Source: Gemmatimonadota bacterium
GTDB taxonomy: Bacteria > Gemmatimonadota > Gemmatimonadetes > Gemmatimonadales > Gemmatimonadaceae
Length of the DNA: 64,000 nucleotides
Reading direction: 5' to 3'
NCBI GenBank assembly: GCA_016191225.1
Contig: JACPPC010000022.1
Location: forward strand, 1 to 64,000
Part shown: piece after piece, positions 25,576 to 35,949 of the stretch
Position numbering within the stretch: position 1 is the stretch's first letter
Layout: every line of letters begins with the position of its first letter
Position numbers and translations under genes: made by a program
Notes under the pieces: generated by a model
Told to the model about the DNA's origin: nothing
Seen by the model: only the letters and a program-made list of their open reading frames with translations
Databases searched by the model: none

Positions 25576-27261
25576 CTACCGTCCCGCCCCCTGCACCTTC
25601 ACTCCCGGCGGCGTCTTGCGCTGTGCGTAGATCTCCGCCCGCTCCAGCGCCTGCTCGATCGTCTCCACGCAGTTGTCCGCCCCCAGCTCCTCGAGCAGCC
25701 CCGCGTTCTCCATCACCCGCCGCGGCTGCGAGTGGACGCCGTAGAGCACCAGCCGCGTGCCGCCGGTGAACCCCTTGTGGGCCAGCTCCTTGATCAGCGA
25801 CAAGCCGGTCGCGTCGAGCAGGTCGACCTTCGACATGCCGAGCAGGAGCGCCTTGGGGGGCGCGGCGAGGGTCCCCATCGTCTCCTTGAAGGTGGCCGCC
25901 GCGCCGAAGAAGAACGGCCCGTCGATCTCGTACACGACCACGCCGCGGGGGATCTGCGGCCGCGGCACGTCGCCCCCATCCTCGCCGTCCTCGGCGAACA
26001 GCTCCGTCACCGCGTTCACCTGCGTCACCGCCGCCATCTTGCGCATGAACAGGAAGCTGGCGAGCACCATCCCCACGCCCAGCGCCACGGTGAGGTCCAC
26101 GAGCACCGTGAGCCCGAAGGTCACCAGCAGCACCGCGATGTCGCTGCGCGGGGCGGCGAGCGTCGAGCGGAAGGTGCGCCACTCGCTCATGTGGTACGCC
26201 ACCACCATCAGGATCCCCGCCAGCGTCGCCATCGGGATCAGCGACGCCCACCGGCCGAAGAAGAGGGTGATCGCCAGCAGCGTGAGCGCGTGCACGATCC
26301 CCGCCACCGGCGTGCGCCCGCCGCTGCGGATGTTGGTCGCGGTGCGGGCGATCGCCCCGGTGGCCGGGATGCCGCCGAACATCGGCGTGACGATGTTCGC
26401 CACCCCCTGCCCCACCAGCTCCATGTTGGAGCGATGCCGGCTGCCGATCATCCCGTCGGCCACGACCGCCGACAGGAGCGACTCGATCCCGCCGAGCATC
26501 GCGATCGTGAAGGCCGGCGCCACCAGCTCGCGCAGCAGCTGCACCGTGACCGACGGGAAGTGCAGCGCGGGGAACGAGGCGTCGATCGTGCCGAACCGGC
26601 TGCCGATGCTCTCGACCGGCAGGTGCGCCAGCTGCGCCACCAGGGTCGTCACGACCAGCGCCACCGCCGGCGAGGGCACGCGTGTCGTCACCCGCGGCCA
26701 GTACACCACGATGAGCACCGTGAGCACGGCGATCGCCGCCGCCCAGGGGCTCGCGCTCTCGATGCTCCCGGCCAGCGCCTCGATGCGCTGCACGAACTCG
26801 GCGGGGACCTTCCCCATCTGCAGCCCGAGGAAGTCACGCACCTGGCCGCTGGCGATGATCACGGCGATCCCGCTCGTGAAGCCGGTGACCACGGGCTGCG
26901 GGATGAACTTGATCGCGCCGCCGAGCCGGGCGAGCCCCATCACCACCAGGATCACCCCGGCCATGATCGTGGCGATGGTGAGCCCCTCCACGCCGTAGCG
27001 CTGCACCACGCCGTACACAATCACGACGAAGGCGCCGGTGGGGCCGCCGATCTGGACCTTCGACCCGCCGAGGGCCGAGATCAGGAAGCCGGCGATGATC
27101 GCGGTGTAGAGCCCGGCCTGCGGCGGGACGCCGCTGCCGATGGCGAAGGCGATCGCCAGCGGCAGCGCCACGATGCCGACGATCGCGCCGGCCGTGGTGT
27201 CGGCCAGGAACTGCCGCCGGGTGTAGCCCTTGAGCGTGGTGACGAGCTTGGGGACGAGCAT
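25576..27261 (-). CDS. SulP-family anion transporter with STAS domain
   Basis: The 561-residue protein carries the SulP core of about 10-14 membrane helices (residues 20-415), with signature stretches ALPLAIAFAIGSGVPPQAGLYTAI and IGGPTGAFVVIV. A cytoplasmic STAS domain follows (about 435-545) with the VDLLDATGLSLI loop. SulP proteins move sulphate, bicarbonate or dicarboxylates; the substrate is not decidable here, and no carbonic anhydrase or sulphate-assimilation gene adjoins. It lies downstream of the RND operon, separated by a repeat copy, and probably has its own promoter. Confidence 0.92.
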   Translation of the reverse strand: MLVPKLVTTLKGYTRRQFLADTTAGAIVGIVALPLAIAFAIGSGVPPQAGLYTAIIAGFLISALGGSKVQIGGPTGAFVVIVYGVVQRYGVEGLTIATIMAGVILVVMGLARLGGAIKFIPQPVVTGFTSGIAVIIASGQVRDFLGLQMGKVPAEFVQRIEALAGSIESASPWAAAIAVLTVLIVVYWPRVTTRVPSPAVALVVTTLVAQLAHLPVESIGSRFGTIDASFPALHFPSVTVQLLRELVAPAFTIAMLGGIESLLSAVVADGMIGSRHRSNMELVGQGVANIVTPMFGGIPATGAIARTATNIRSGGRTPVAGIVHALTLLAITLFFGRWASLIPMATLAGILMVVAYHMSEWRTFRSTLAAPRSDIAVLLVTFGLTVLVDLTVALGVGMVLASFLFMRKMAAVTQVNAVTELFAEDGEDGGDVPRPQIPRGVVVYEIDGPFFFGAAATFKETMGTLAAPPKALLLGMSKVDLLDATGLSLIKELAHKGFTGGTRLVLYGVHSQPRRVMENAGLLEELGADNCVETIEQALERAEIYAQRKTPPGVKVQGAGR

Positions 27262-27297
27262 GGTGGCCGATCACCTACCGCACGCGGGACGGACACG

Positions 27298-27331
27298 AGC
27301 AGGTCCTTCGCTGCGCTCAGGACGACGGGAG
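27298..27331 (-). repeat. Copy of the dispersed repeat after the RND gene
   Basis: On the minus strand this reads GTCGTCCTGAGCGCAGCGAA and continues GGACCTGCTC. It lies about 15 bases after the RND transporter stop and in the same orientation as that gene, matching the placement seen at other copies. Confidence 0.75.
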
Positions 27332-27342
27332 AGGGCCATGCG

Positions 27343-30300
27343 TCAGTCCCCCGCCGCCGCCGGCTGGAATCCCGGCGGCACGCGGTGCTCGCCGGTCTCC
27401 TGCGCGACCCTCATCCCGGTCTTGCGCGCGAACCAGCTCCGCCACTCGTCCATGATCTCGTAGAAGGTCGGGATCACGATCAGGGTCAGCACCGTCGACG
27501 TGATCGTTCCGCCGATCACCGCCACGCCAAGGGGCGACCGGAACTGCGACCCCTCGCCGCTGCCGAGGGCCACCGGGATCATGCCGGCGATGAGGGCGAA
27601 GGTCGTCATCAGGATCGGCCGGAGGCGGATGGAGCCCGCCTCGATCAGGGCCTCGCGCAGCGGCATCCCCTGCTTCTCGCGGGCCCACTTGGCGAAGTCC
27701 ACCAGCAGGATCGCGTTCTTGGCCACGATCCCCGCCAGCAGGATCACGCCAATCATGCTCATGATGTTGATCGTCTTGCCGGTGACCATCAGCGCGAGCA
27801 TGACGCCGATCAGCGACAGCGGCAGCGAGACGAGGATCGCCAGCGGGTCGAGGAACGACCCGAACTGCACCACGAGGATCAGGTACATGAGCATCACCGC
27901 CACGCCGAGCGCGGCGAAGATGTTGGTGAAGATCTCCTTCTGGTCCTTGGTCTGGCCGCCCATGCTCACCGTCACGCCGGGCGGCCTGGGGAGCCTGGCG
28001 ACCCGGGTGGTGATCTCGTCGCTCACGTTGCCGAAGGCCCTCCCGGCCGTGTTCCCCTGGATGATGATGACCTTGTCGCGGTCGAGGTGGTTGATGATCG
28101 CGGGCCCGAGTACCTGCCGCACGGTCGCGATCTGGCCGAGGGGCACGGTGGTCGGCGTGCCGCCGGGGGCGGCCAGCACGAGGGGCATCTGCTCGAGGTC
28201 GGTGCCGCGGCGGCGCGCCTCGGGGTCGAGGCGCACCCGCACCTCGCGGGTCTCGCCGCCGGGATCGACCCAGTCGCCGGTCTTGATGCCGGCGAAGGCC
28301 GGCCGTAGCGACTGCGCCACGGCGCCCACGCTCACGCCGAGCGAGCCGGCGAGGCCGCGGTTGAGGCGCACGTCGAGCTCGGGCTTCTGGCCCTTCATCG
28401 AGAGGCCCACGTCGACCGCCCCGGGGGTGGCCACGACCTCCTGCCTCACCAGCTCGGCGAAGGCGGTCAGCTCGGGCCAGTCCGAGCCGCTCAGCTGGAT
28501 CTGCAGTTCCTTGCGCCCGCCGCCGAAGTCGGTGGAGAAGACCGACACGGTCGCGCCGCCCACCGACTTCACCTCCTCGCGGAGGAGGGCGGCGAGCTGG
28601 ATGACCGAGAGCCTGCGCTCGTGCTTGGGCGTGGTCTTGACGAAGATCGTCGCCTCGTCGACGGCGCCGCTGGCGCCGCCGATCGTGGTGTAGGTGTAGC
28701 GCACCTCGGGGTGGGCGCGCACCAGCCGCGCCGCCTCCTCGGCCTTGAGCCGCGTGTAGTCGAGGTTCGACCCCGGGGGCGTCTCGATCGCGATGTTGAA
28801 CTCCGAGCGGTCGTCCTCGGGAACGAAGCCCACGCCGACGAGGCCGAACTTGGGGAGGGCCAGCGCGCCGGCGAACGAGCCGACGGCCAGCAATACCATG
28901 TAGATGCGGTGGTCGAGCGCCCACGCGATCACGAGCCGGTAGCGCTGCGCGAGCCGGTTGAACCAGGCGTTGAACCGGTCGAGGGCCCTCGTCACGAACC
29001 ACTTGCGGTCCTCGGGAACGTGCGGGTCGGCCCAGTACGCCGACAGCATCGGGTCGAGGGAGAACGAGACGAACAGCGAGACCAGCACCGAGCAGGCGAT
29101 GGTGAGGGCGAACGGCTTGAACCACTGGCCCGAGAGCCCCTTGATGAAGGCGATCGGGATGAAGACCGCCACGATCGAGAAGGTGGTCGCGGCGACGGCG
29201 AGGCCGATCTCGTCGGTCCCCTCGCGGGCCGCCGTGTAGTGGTCCTTCCCCATCTCCACGTGCCGCACGATGTTCTCGCGCACCACGATCGCGTCGTCGA
29301 TCAGGATGCCGATCGCGAGCGAGAGCCCGAGCAGCGACATCGTGTTGAGGGTGAACCCGAAGGCCCACACCGCCACGAAGCTGGCGAGCACCGAGATCGG
29401 CAGCGCGACGCCGGTGATCACCGTCGAGCGCCACGAGTTGAGGAACAGGAAGACCACCAGCACGGTGAGCGCGGCGCCCTCGAGCAGGGTCTCCTGCACG
29501 TTGGCCACGCTGCGGTCGACCCGCACGCCGGCGTCGCGCACGACGTCGAGCTTGACCCCCGCCGGAAGCCGCTTGCGGACCTCCTCGAGGCGCAGGTTGA
29601 GCCGCCGCGAGAGGTCGGTGGTGCTCGACTCCTTGGTCTTCTTGATGTCGATGCCGACCGCCTCCTTGCCGTTGAAGAGGGCGAGGGTGCGCGGCTCCTC
29701 GGTGCCGTCGCGGACGGTGGCGAGCTGGCCGAGCCGGATCGGGATGCCGTTGCGGGTGGTGACGACGAGGTTGGCGAACTCCTGCGGCTCCTCGAGCCGC
29801 CCCTGGAGGCGGATCGTCTTCTCCTGCAGCGTCCCCTCGAGGCGCCCCACCGGGGCGGCGAGGTTCTGGCTCTGCAGCGCCTGCACCACCTGCGCCACGC
29901 TCACCCCGTTGGCGAGCAGCGCCTGCGGGCGCATCTCCACCGTCAGCTCGCGCTTGACCGCGCCGCGCACGGCGACGTCCGCCACGCCGGCGAGCGAGCG
30001 CAACTCGCGCGTGATCCCCGGCTCGGCCAGCCGCGTCAGCTTGGGCGGCGAGAGGACGTCGGAGCTGAGGGTGATCGACATGACCGGCCGGTCGGTGTCG
30101 GAGAGCTTCTTGAGGATCGGCTCCTCCATTTCCTGCGGCAGGTCCTGGCGCTTGAGGGAGATCGCGTCGCGGATGTCCTGCTGCGCCGTCTGGAGGTCCT
30201 TCTCGAACACGAACCAGGTGATGATGCTGGCGTAGCCGTCGCGGGCCTCGCCCTGCACGAAGTCCACCCCCTGGATGCCTTGGATCGCCTCCTCGATCGG

Positions 30301-30495
30301 CTCGAGGATCTCGCGCTCGACCTGGTCGGGGCTGGCGCCGGGGTAGATGATCGTCGTCGCCACGATCGGCGGCTGGACGTCGGGGAACTCGTCCGTCTTG
30401 AGCCGGAAGAGCGCGAACAGCCCGAAGACCACGAGGGCCAGCATGCTGACCACCGTCAGCAGCGGCCGCTTGATCGCAAAGTCGGAGATGAACAT
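27343..30495 (-). CDS. RND efflux transporter, inner-membrane permease (HAE1/AcrB-like)
   Basis: The 1050-residue protein has the full RND architecture: the N-terminal helix ([16 protein letters not shown]), two large periplasmic loops and two six-helix bundles. The proton-relay aspartates lie in helix 4 (GILIDD, D400 and D401) and a Lys lies in the helix-10 region ([13 protein letters not shown]). It exports hydrophobic drugs or metabolites together with the adaptor and TolC-like channel encoded upstream. A GAGGGAG ribosome-binding site precedes the ATG. It is the last gene of the tetR-tolC-adaptor-permease operon. Confidence 0.94.
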   Translation of the reverse strand: MFISDFAIKRPLLTVVSMLALVVFGLFALFRLKTDEFPDVQPPIVATTIIYPGASPDQVEREILEPIEEAIQGIQGVDFVQGEARDGYASIITWFVFEKDLQTAQQDIRDAISLKRQDLPQEMEEPILKKLSDTDRPVMSITLSSDVLSPPKLTRLAEPGITRELRSLAGVADVAVRGAVKRELTVEMRPQALLANGVSVAQVVQALQSQNLAAPVGRLEGTLQEKTIRLQGRLEEPQEFANLVVTTRNGIPIRLGQLATVRDGTEEPRTLALFNGKEAVGIDIKKTKESSTTDLSRRLNLRLEEVRKRLPAGVKLDVVRDAGVRVDRSVANVQETLLEGAALTVLVVFLFLNSWRSTVITGVALPISVLASFVAVWAFGFTLNTMSLLGLSLAIGILIDDAIVVRENIVRHVEMGKDHYTAAREGTDEIGLAVAATTFSIVAVFIPIAFIKGLSGQWFKPFALTIACSVLVSLFVSFSLDPMLSAYWADPHVPEDRKWFVTRALDRFNAWFNRLAQRYRLVIAWALDHRIYMVLLAVGSFAGALALPKFGLVGVGFVPEDDRSEFNIAIETPPGSNLDYTRLKAEEAARLVRAHPEVRYTYTTIGGASGAVDEATIFVKTTPKHERRLSVIQLAALLREEVKSVGGATVSVFSTDFGGGRKELQIQLSGSDWPELTAFAELVRQEVVATPGAVDVGLSMKGQKPELDVRLNRGLAGSLGVSVGAVAQSLRPAFAGIKTGDWVDPGGETREVRVRLDPEARRRGTDLEQMPLVLAAPGGTPTTVPLGQIATVRQVLGPAIINHLDRDKVIIIQGNTAGRAFGNVSDEITTRVARLPRPPGVTVSMGGQTKDQKEIFTNIFAALGVAVMLMYLILVVQFGSFLDPLAILVSLPLSLIGVMLALMVTGKTINIMSMIGVILLAGIVAKNAILLVDFAKWAREKQGMPLREALIEAGSIRLRPILMTTFALIAGMIPVALGSGEGSQFRSPLGVAVIGGTITSTVLTLIVIPTFYEIMDEWRSWFARKTGMRVAQETGEHRVPPGFQPAAAGD

Positions 30496-30508
30496 GGTGG
30501 CGGCTCCC

Positions 30509-31705
30509 TCAGTTGGCCTGGCGGCCGGACTTGCGCGTGTCGCCCGGGTCGCTCACGCGCACGGCGGTGCCGGCGCTGATCCCCTGCGCCGCGCCCACGA
30601 GCAGCGTGTCGCCGGCGCTGAGGCCGGCCCGCACCTCGTACGTCTCGGCCACCTTGTCGTGCAGGCCGAGCTCCACGCCCACCCGCTCCACGACCCCGTT
30701 CCTGAGGCGCACCACCTGCGGCGTGAGGCCGCGCTGGTCGACCGCGACCGCGGGCACGAGCAGCCCGAGTCGCGAGGCGCTCGCCACGCGCCCCTCGGCG
30801 AACAGGCCGCCGACGAGCGGCGCGCCCCCCGCGCCGGCATTGGGGATGGTGGCGTAGATCCGCACCTGCCGCGTGACCGGGTCGGCCGACGGGTTGATGC
30901 GGTTCACGCGACCGACGAACTGCCGGCCGCCGTAGCCGTTGACGACGAACTTGACCGTGGCGCCGATGCGCACCTGCCCCAACTGCTCGGCCGGCACGGC
31001 GGCCTCGAGCCGCATCGACGAGGGGTCGATCACGGTGAACATCGCGGCCCCCGGGGCCACGACATCGCCCGCGCTCACCTGCCGCTCGCTCACCACGCCG
31101 CCGAATGGCGCCGTGATCCTGGTGCGGCTCGCTCCCTCCTCGGCGTTGGCGTAGCGCGACTTCGCGTCGTCGAGGGCGGCGCGCGCCGCGAGGTCGGCGC
31201 GGGTGGCGTTCTCGAGGTCGCGCTCGGCGAGCGCCCCCTCCTTGACGAGGCGCTGGGCCCGCGCGAGCTCGCGGCCGGCGACGTCGGCGGACATCTGCGC
31301 GCTCGTCTGCTGCGCCCTGGCGGCGAGCCAGGCGTCGCGAAAGGTGCGGTCGTCGATCTGCGCCAGCACGGCGCCGGCCCCGACCCGCTCGCCCTGCTCC
31401 ACCATGGTCCTGAGCACCGAGCCGCCGACCTGCGCGCGCAGCTTGGCCTCGCGCTCCGGCACGAGGGTGCCCTGCACCACCGGGCCGCTCTCGATCGTGT
31501 CGGTGCGCACCACGGCGATCGCCTCGCGACCGACGGTCGTGACGGGGCCGGTGGTCTTGAGCGATGCGTCGGCGTCGCCCTTGCTGCACGCGGCGGTGGC
31601 GGCGAGCGACACGAGGGCGGCCGCGAGGGCGAGCGACGGGAGGGCGCGCGGCGCGCGCCGGGATGTCGTGGAGTTGTTCATGGGGTGAATCGCGGTGGCG
31701 GACAT
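30509..31705 (-). CDS. RND efflux periplasmic adaptor (membrane fusion protein)
   Basis: The 398-residue protein has an exported N-terminus ending in a weak lipobox-like AATAACSKG, then a split biotinyl-lipoyl domain (GGSVLRTMVEQGERVGAGAVL and ITAPFGGVVSERQVSAGDVV). These flank a helical hairpin (about 120-190), followed by beta-barrel and membrane-proximal domains. It bridges the permease and the outer-membrane channel. The ATG overlaps the TolC-like stop by one base (TGATG), with GGAGGG upstream. It ends 13 bases before the permease gene. Confidence 0.92.
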   Translation of the reverse strand: MSATAIHPMNNSTTSRRAPRALPSLALAAALVSLAATAACSKGDADASLKTTGPVTTVGREAIAVVRTDTIESGPVVQGTLVPEREAKLRAQVGGSVLRTMVEQGERVGAGAVLAQIDDRTFRDAWLAARAQQTSAQMSADVAGRELARAQRLVKEGALAERDLENATRADLAARAALDDAKSRYANAEEGASRTRITAPFGGVVSERQVSAGDVVAPGAAMFTVIDPSSMRLEAAVPAEQLGQVRIGATVKFVVNGYGGRQFVGRVNRINPSADPVTRQVRIYATIPNAGAGGAPLVGGLFAEGRVASASRLGLLVPAVAVDQRGLTPQVVRLRNGVVERVGVELGLHDKVAETYEVRAGLSAGDTLLVGAAQGISAGTAVRVSDPGDTRKSGRQAN

Positions 31706-33339
31706 CACGGGGTGGTCCCTCCGGCGGCACTCTGCTGGCCGGCGGTCGCCGAGGATCCGGCGCCCTGCCCGCCCTGGGTGGACGATGGGATGGGACTGGA
31801 CTGGCCCCCCTGCGCGGCGGCGCTGGCGGCGCCGAGCGGGAGGTCGCGCAGCAGCGCCACGCGGAGGCGGGCGAGTTGCAGGTTGCGGGCGGCCGAGGCG
31901 CGGTTGGCCTGCGTCTGCTGGAGCAGCAGGCGCGACTCGTTCAGCTCGAGCTGCGTGGAGATCCCCTCGCGGTAGCGCACCTCGGCGATGCGGTACGCCC
32001 TGGCGGCCTGCTCCGACGTGCCGGCGCTCGCCTGCCAGGCGGCGATGGCCTGCGCGAGCTGCGAGCTGGCCTGACGCGCGTCGATCGACGCCCCCTGCCG
32101 GACCTGGTCGAGCCGCGCCAGCGCCTCGGCGAGGCCGGCCCTCGCCACCATCTCGTCGCCGTAGATGCGGCCGCCGGTGAAGAGGGGCAGCGACGCGGTG
32201 AGCGACACGGTCCAGTTGGTGAGGAAGGAGCTCAGGTTCGGGAACTGGTAGTCCTGCTGCGAGAAGGCCACGCGGCCGTACGAGGACGAGAGGGTCACGG
32301 TGGGGAATCGCTGCGAGCGCGAGACCCGGAACTGGTCCTCCTGCACGTGCACCGTCTCGCCGGCCTGCTGCACGAGGACGCGGGCGGCGGTGCTGGTGTC
32401 GTTGGTGGCGACGCCGAGGGAGGTGAGGAGGGTCTCGGTGGTGGCGGGGTCGCCGTCGTTGGGCGAGGTGGTGAGCACGAACGAGTCGGCGGGGGCGAGG
32501 TCGAGCACCTGCTTGAGGCGCAGACGGGCGACGTCGCGATCGGCGCGGCGCTGGATGAGCTGCGGCCGCTGGTTGTCGCGGGTGACCGAGGCGCGAAGGA
32601 GCTCGAACTCGGCGGCGTTGCCGACGGTGTTCGCGACCTGCACCTGCCTGTAGACGGCCTCGGTCTGCACGAGCGACGATTCGGCGATCGCGAGCAGGCG
32701 GTCGGCGAGGACGGCGTCGAAGTACGCCTGGGCAACGTTGAGGGCGAGCTGCGCGCGCTGGCTGCGCAGCTCGAGATCGGCGTTGCGATAGCCGGCCGAC
32801 GCGACGCGATTGACCGCGCTCACGCGGCCGCCGGTGAAGAGGTTGAGCGATGCGGTGAGGCCGAGCTGCCACTGGTTGGCAGCGCCGAAGCCCGCCCTGG
32901 TGAAGTCGATTCCGCCGGCGGCGCGGCAGTTGGTGGCGAGGCCGAGCGCCTTCTCGAGGGAGTCGATGCGGTCGGCGGTGACGGCGCCGGTGACCGGCAC
33001 GAAGGCCCGGCAGAGGGGGCGGGTGTCGGGGGGGCCGGCGAGGGCGCTGAACTGCGTCGCCAGCGTCTTCGTGTAGAGGAGCTGGGCATTGAGCTGCGGC
33101 AGGTACTGGCTGCGGGCCTGCCATTCCTGCCCGTGGGCGCGCTCGAGCTGCGCCCGTGCGATGCGCACACCGGGGTTGTGCGACTCGGCCTGCTGGTAGG
33201 CCTGTTGCAGCGAGAGGGAGCGCCCGGCGGCGGGGCGCGGCTCGATCGGCTGCTGCGCGCCAGCGCGCCCTGAGGGTGCGAGGGCGAGGGCGGAGGCGAG
33301 CGACGCGACGGTGAGGCGAATGGGGACTCTCATGTGCAT
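31705..33339 (-). CDS. TolC-family outer-membrane efflux channel
   Basis: The protein of about 544 residues has a signal peptide (MRVPIRLTVASLASALALAP, ending GAQQ). Two homologous TolC repeats follow, each with long amphipathic helices and a barrel hairpin (QWQLGLTASLNLFTGGRV and NWTVSLTASLPLFTGGRI). Two Met codons two positions apart are possible starts and neither has a good Shine-Dalgarno. A low-complexity Gln/Gly/Ser tail closes the protein. It completes the tripartite pump and lies 22 bases after the tetR gene. Confidence 0.92.
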   Translation of the reverse strand: MHMRVPIRLTVASLASALALAPSGRAGAQQPIEPRPAAGRSLSLQQAYQQAESHNPGVRIARAQLERAHGQEWQARSQYLPQLNAQLLYTKTLATQFSALAGPPDTRPLCRAFVPVTGAVTADRIDSLEKALGLATNCRAAGGIDFTRAGFGAANQWQLGLTASLNLFTGGRVSAVNRVASAGYRNADLELRSQRAQLALNVAQAYFDAVLADRLLAIAESSLVQTEAVYRQVQVANTVGNAAEFELLRASVTRDNQRPQLIQRRADRDVARLRLKQVLDLAPADSFVLTTSPNDGDPATTETLLTSLGVATNDTSTAARVLVQQAGETVHVQEDQFRVSRSQRFPTVTLSSSYGRVAFSQQDYQFPNLSSFLTNWTVSLTASLPLFTGGRIYGDEMVARAGLAEALARLDQVRQGASIDARQASSQLAQAIAAWQASAGTSEQAARAYRIAEVRYREGISTQLELNESRLLLQQTQANRASAARNLQLARLRVALLRDLPLGAASAAAQGGQSSPIPSSTQGGQGAGSSATAGQQSAAGGTTP

Positions 33340-33361
33340 CTCGGGACGATCGCCGGGGCGA

Positions 33362-34021
33362 TCAGGAGGCGGAAGAGGAACGGGCGTGGCCGTTGGTGGC
33401 GGCGGCGCGGCGGCGCGGTGCGCGCGTGGAGGCCGACGAGGCCGCGGTCGAGGCGCGCACCCCCATCGCACGGAGATAGACCCGCACGTACTGCGCGGGG
33501 GCGCTGGCGGCGGGGACGGGAAAGATGCCCGGCATGAGTTCGCGTCCCATGGCGTCGTGCATGAGGGCACTGAGGAGCATGGTGCCGGCGGCGGCGAAGT
33601 CGGCGGCGGGGGCGACGAGGGCGTGGTACCTGAGGCGTTCGCCGTAGTCGCGCAGCTCGCGCGCGGCCCAGGTCGGCCCCTCGCAGGCGGCGCCCGACAT
33701 CTTGGGGCGTTCCTCCATCTCGCTCATGCACTTGCGGATCAGGGAGCGCATGCGACGCAGGTGGCCGTGAAGGGCGGTGGCCCAGGCGGTGAGCTCGGCC
33801 TGCGGGTCGGCGGGCTCGACGGGGAGGGAGGCGACGCCGGACGCACCGGAGCGTGCCCTGACGGCCTCGTCGATGAGGGCCGCCTTGGAGCCGAAGGTGC
33901 GGAAGAGGGTGACTTCATTGACGCCGGCGGCATCGGCGATGCGGCGGGTGGTCGCGCCACGGTAGCCGTGGGCGCCGTAGACCTTCACGGCGGCGTCGAG
34001 GAGTCGGTCGCGGAGCATCAT
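33362..34021 (-). CDS. TetR-family transcriptional regulator of the efflux operon
   Basis: The protein of about 219 residues opens with a TetR helix-turn-helix (about 3-50: LLDAAVKVYGAHGYRGATTRRIADAAGVNEVTLFRTFGSKAALIDEAV). A helical ligand-binding domain follows, with a basic low-complexity tail. Being first in the tetR-tolC-adaptor-permease operon, it probably represses it until a drug binds. Two adjacent ATG codons are possible starts. The best operator candidates lie about 400 bases upstream, next to the P450 gene, with repeat sequence in between. Confidence 0.9.
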   Translation of the reverse strand: MMLRDRLLDAAVKVYGAHGYRGATTRRIADAAGVNEVTLFRTFGSKAALIDEAVRARSGASGVASLPVEPADPQAELTAWATALHGHLRRMRSLIRKCMSEMEERPKMSGAACEGPTWAARELRDYGERLRYHALVAPAADFAAAGTMLLSALMHDAMGRELMPGIFPVPAASAPAQYVRVYLRAMGVRASTAASSASTRAPRRRAAATNGHARSSSAS

Positions 34022-34056
34022 CGGGGGAGGAGCGGGGGAGTGGGGGCCGGCGAGGG

Positions 34057-34106
34057 CTGCGAGGGAGCGGGACGGCGAGGACTGCGAGGGAGCGGGACGG
34101 CGAGGA
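34057..34106. repeat. 25-base tandem duplication upstream of tetR
   Basis: A 25-base unit (CTGCGAGGGAGCGGGACGGC plus GAGGA) occurs twice in a row, exactly. It lies 36 bases before the tetR start, between it and repeat copy B. It may be replication slippage at the border of the inserted repeat. Confidence 0.7.
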
Positions 34107-34415
34107 CGATGAGAGGGGCGATCTCACGGAGGCCGGGAGGGACGCCGAGGGGCACCGAGGAGGCGGGGGCAAGGGGAGCGGATTGGCGGGACGACCACGC
34201 GAGGGCCGGCGATGGAGCGTGGCGGCGAGGGTCGGCGGCCGGGCTGGTGGGCGGTGCGGAGGGTGGGCTCGGGGGCCAACTCGCTCCTGCGCGTACGAGG
34301 GCGAGTGGTCGTGCCCTCAGGCACCTGCAGTTGCCTCCTCCGTGAACCTCCGTGCGTCCGCGTGTCTCCGTGATTGCGCCCTGCTCCCGTTCGTCGCCCT
34401 TCCCTCCCCCCTCGA
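34096..34415. repeat. Copy B of the CTCCGTG/CACGGAG repeat element
   Basis: This has the same layout as copy A at 14453. A left arm starts GATGAGAGGGGCGATCTCAC and continues with CACGGAGG- and CACCGAGG-like units. A unique middle follows, then a right arm of CCTCCGTG-type units (CCTCCGTGAACCTCCGTGCG). It fills most of the 535-base gap between tetR and the P450 gene; no coding region is visible. Confidence 0.6.
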
Positions 34416-34417
34416 GA

Positions 34418-34469
34418 GTGCAAGCAAGTATTTACTTGCACGCCCGACCCGCCGCAAGTGAGTGCTTGC
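34418..34469. promoter_or_regulatory. Twin TetR-type operator sites before the P450 gene
   Basis: Two palindromes of the same 16-base size and shape lie 20 bases apart: GCAAGTATTTACTTGC (34424-34439, inside the larger inverted repeat GTGCAAG...CTTGCAC) and GCAAGTGAGTGCTTGC (34454-34469). GCAAGT/ACTTGC half-sites are typical of TetR-family operators. They sit about 90 bases before the P450 start and about 400 bases before tetR, so TetR control of the P450 transcription unit is plausible. Confidence 0.6.
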
Positions 34470-34556
34470 TGGCGCGCCGGGGACGTACGCGGCCCCCCGC
34501 GGTGAAGTTTCCCGCCCGGGGTGCCCCCGCGCGCGCCCGGCGGTAACGTTTTCCCC

Positions 34557-35936
34557 ATGGCCACCGCCCTCCGGTCCGACGTCGCCGCGCCGCCCCGCCG
34601 GACCGCCCTGCCCCCGGGACCCCGGGCCCGCTACCCCGGCCAGTTCCTGCTCGAGATCCGCCGCCGCGGGATCCTCCCCTTCCTCCGCGACGTCGTCGCG
34701 CCGATGGGCGACGTCGTGCACTGGCGGATGCTCGGCGAGCACATGACCCTCGTGAACCACCCGGACCTGATCCGCGACGTGCTCGTCACCCACCAGAAGC
34801 TGTTCCACAAGGGACGCGGCCTCGAGCGCACCCGGATCTTGCTCGGCAACGGCCTGCTCACCAGCGAGGGGGACTTCCACCTCCGCCAGCGCCGACTCGC
34901 CTCGCCCGCCTTCCATAGACAGCGGATCGCCACCTGCGCCGGGACGATGACGGGCTACGCCGAGCGGCACGCGCGGCAGTGGCGCGCCGGCGAGACCCGC
35001 GACGTGGCCGCCGACATGATGCGCCTCACGCTGGCCATCGCGGGCAAGGCGCTGTTCGACGCCGACGTGGAAGGGGAGGCGGCCGAGATCGGCCGGGCCC
35101 TCACCGCGGCCTTCGAGTCGTTCAACCTGTCGATGCTGCCGGGGGGCCAGTTCCTGTCGAGGCTGCCGATCCCGGCGGCGCGGCGGTTCCGGCGGGCGCG
35201 CGAGCGCCTCGACGCGACGATCTACCGGATGATCGCCGACCGGCGCGCCAGCGGCGCCGACCGCGGCGACCTCCTGTCGATGCTGATGGCCGCCACCGAC
35301 ACCGAGGGCGACGGGAGCGGGATGACCGACGAGCAGCTGCGCGACGAGTGTCTGACGATCTTCCTCGCCGGCCACGAGACCACGGCGAACGCGCTCACGT
35401 GGACCTGGTACCTGCTGGGGGAGCACCCGGAGGCCGAGTCGAAGATGCACGCCGAGATCGACGCCCTCGGGGGCCGGGTGCCGACCCTTGACGACCTGCC
35501 GCGGCTGTCGTACACGCGAATGGTGATGGCCGAGGCGATGCGGCTGTACCCGCCGGCGTACGTGCTGGGGCGGCGGGCACAGGTGCCGTACGAGGTGGGC
35601 GGCTTCACGCTGCCGGCGCGCACGGTGGTGTTCGCGTCGCAGTTCCTGGCGCACCGGGATCCGCGGTGGTGGCCGGCGCCGGAGCGGTTCCGCCCGGAGC
35701 GGTTCGCACCGGAGGAGTCGGAGTCGCGGCCGAAGTTCGCCTACTTCCCGTTCGGCGCGGGGACTCGGGTCTGCATCGGCGAGCAGTTCGCGTGGATGGA
35801 GGGGGTGCTCACCCTCGCCACGATCGGGCGGGAGTGGCGGCTGCGGCTCGACCCGTCGCAGGTGGTGGCGTTGCAGCCGATCGTCACGCTGCGCCCGAAG
35901 TTCGGCATGCGCATGCGCTGCGAGCCGCGGCGCTGA
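34557..35936 (+). CDS. Cytochrome P450 monooxygenase
   Basis: The 459-residue soluble P450 has the I-helix oxygen-activation motif [10 protein letters not shown], the K-helix ExxR (EAMRLYPP) and the PERF-like motif (RFRPERF). The heme-binding loop is [11 protein letters not shown], with axial ligand C406. Bacterial P450s of this long-chain, CYP4/CYP102-like style hydroxylate fatty acids or other lipophilic compounds; the substrate is unknown. No redox partner is adjacent. The twin operator sites upstream suggest regulation together with the drug-efflux operon. The next gene starts 13 bases later. Confidence 0.93.
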   Translation: MATALRSDVAAPPRRTALPPGPRARYPGQFLLEIRRRGILPFLRDVVAPMGDVVHWRMLGEHMTLVNHPDLIRDVLVTHQKLFHKGRGLERTRILLGNGLLTSEGDFHLRQRRLASPAFHRQRIATCAGTMTGYAERHARQWRAGETRDVAADMMRLTLAIAGKALFDADVEGEAAEIGRALTAAFESFNLSMLPGGQFLSRLPIPAARRFRRARERLDATIYRMIADRRASGADRGDLLSMLMAATDTEGDGSGMTDEQLRDECLTIFLAGHETTANALTWTWYLLGEHPEAESKMHAEIDALGGRVPTLDDLPRLSYTRMVMAEAMRLYPPAYVLGRRAQVPYEVGGFTLPARTVVFASQFLAHRDPRWWPAPERFRPERFAPEESESRPKFAYFPFGAGTRVCIGEQFAWMEGVLTLATIGREWRLRLDPSQVVALQPIVTLRPKFGMRMRCEPRR

Positions 35937-35949
35937 CGGGAGCCGCCAC

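Noticed and set aside
28621-30579. Long plus-strand open frame opposite the RND permease
   Set aside because: Arg/Glu/His-rich sequence with no domain, fully antisense to a clear RND gene.
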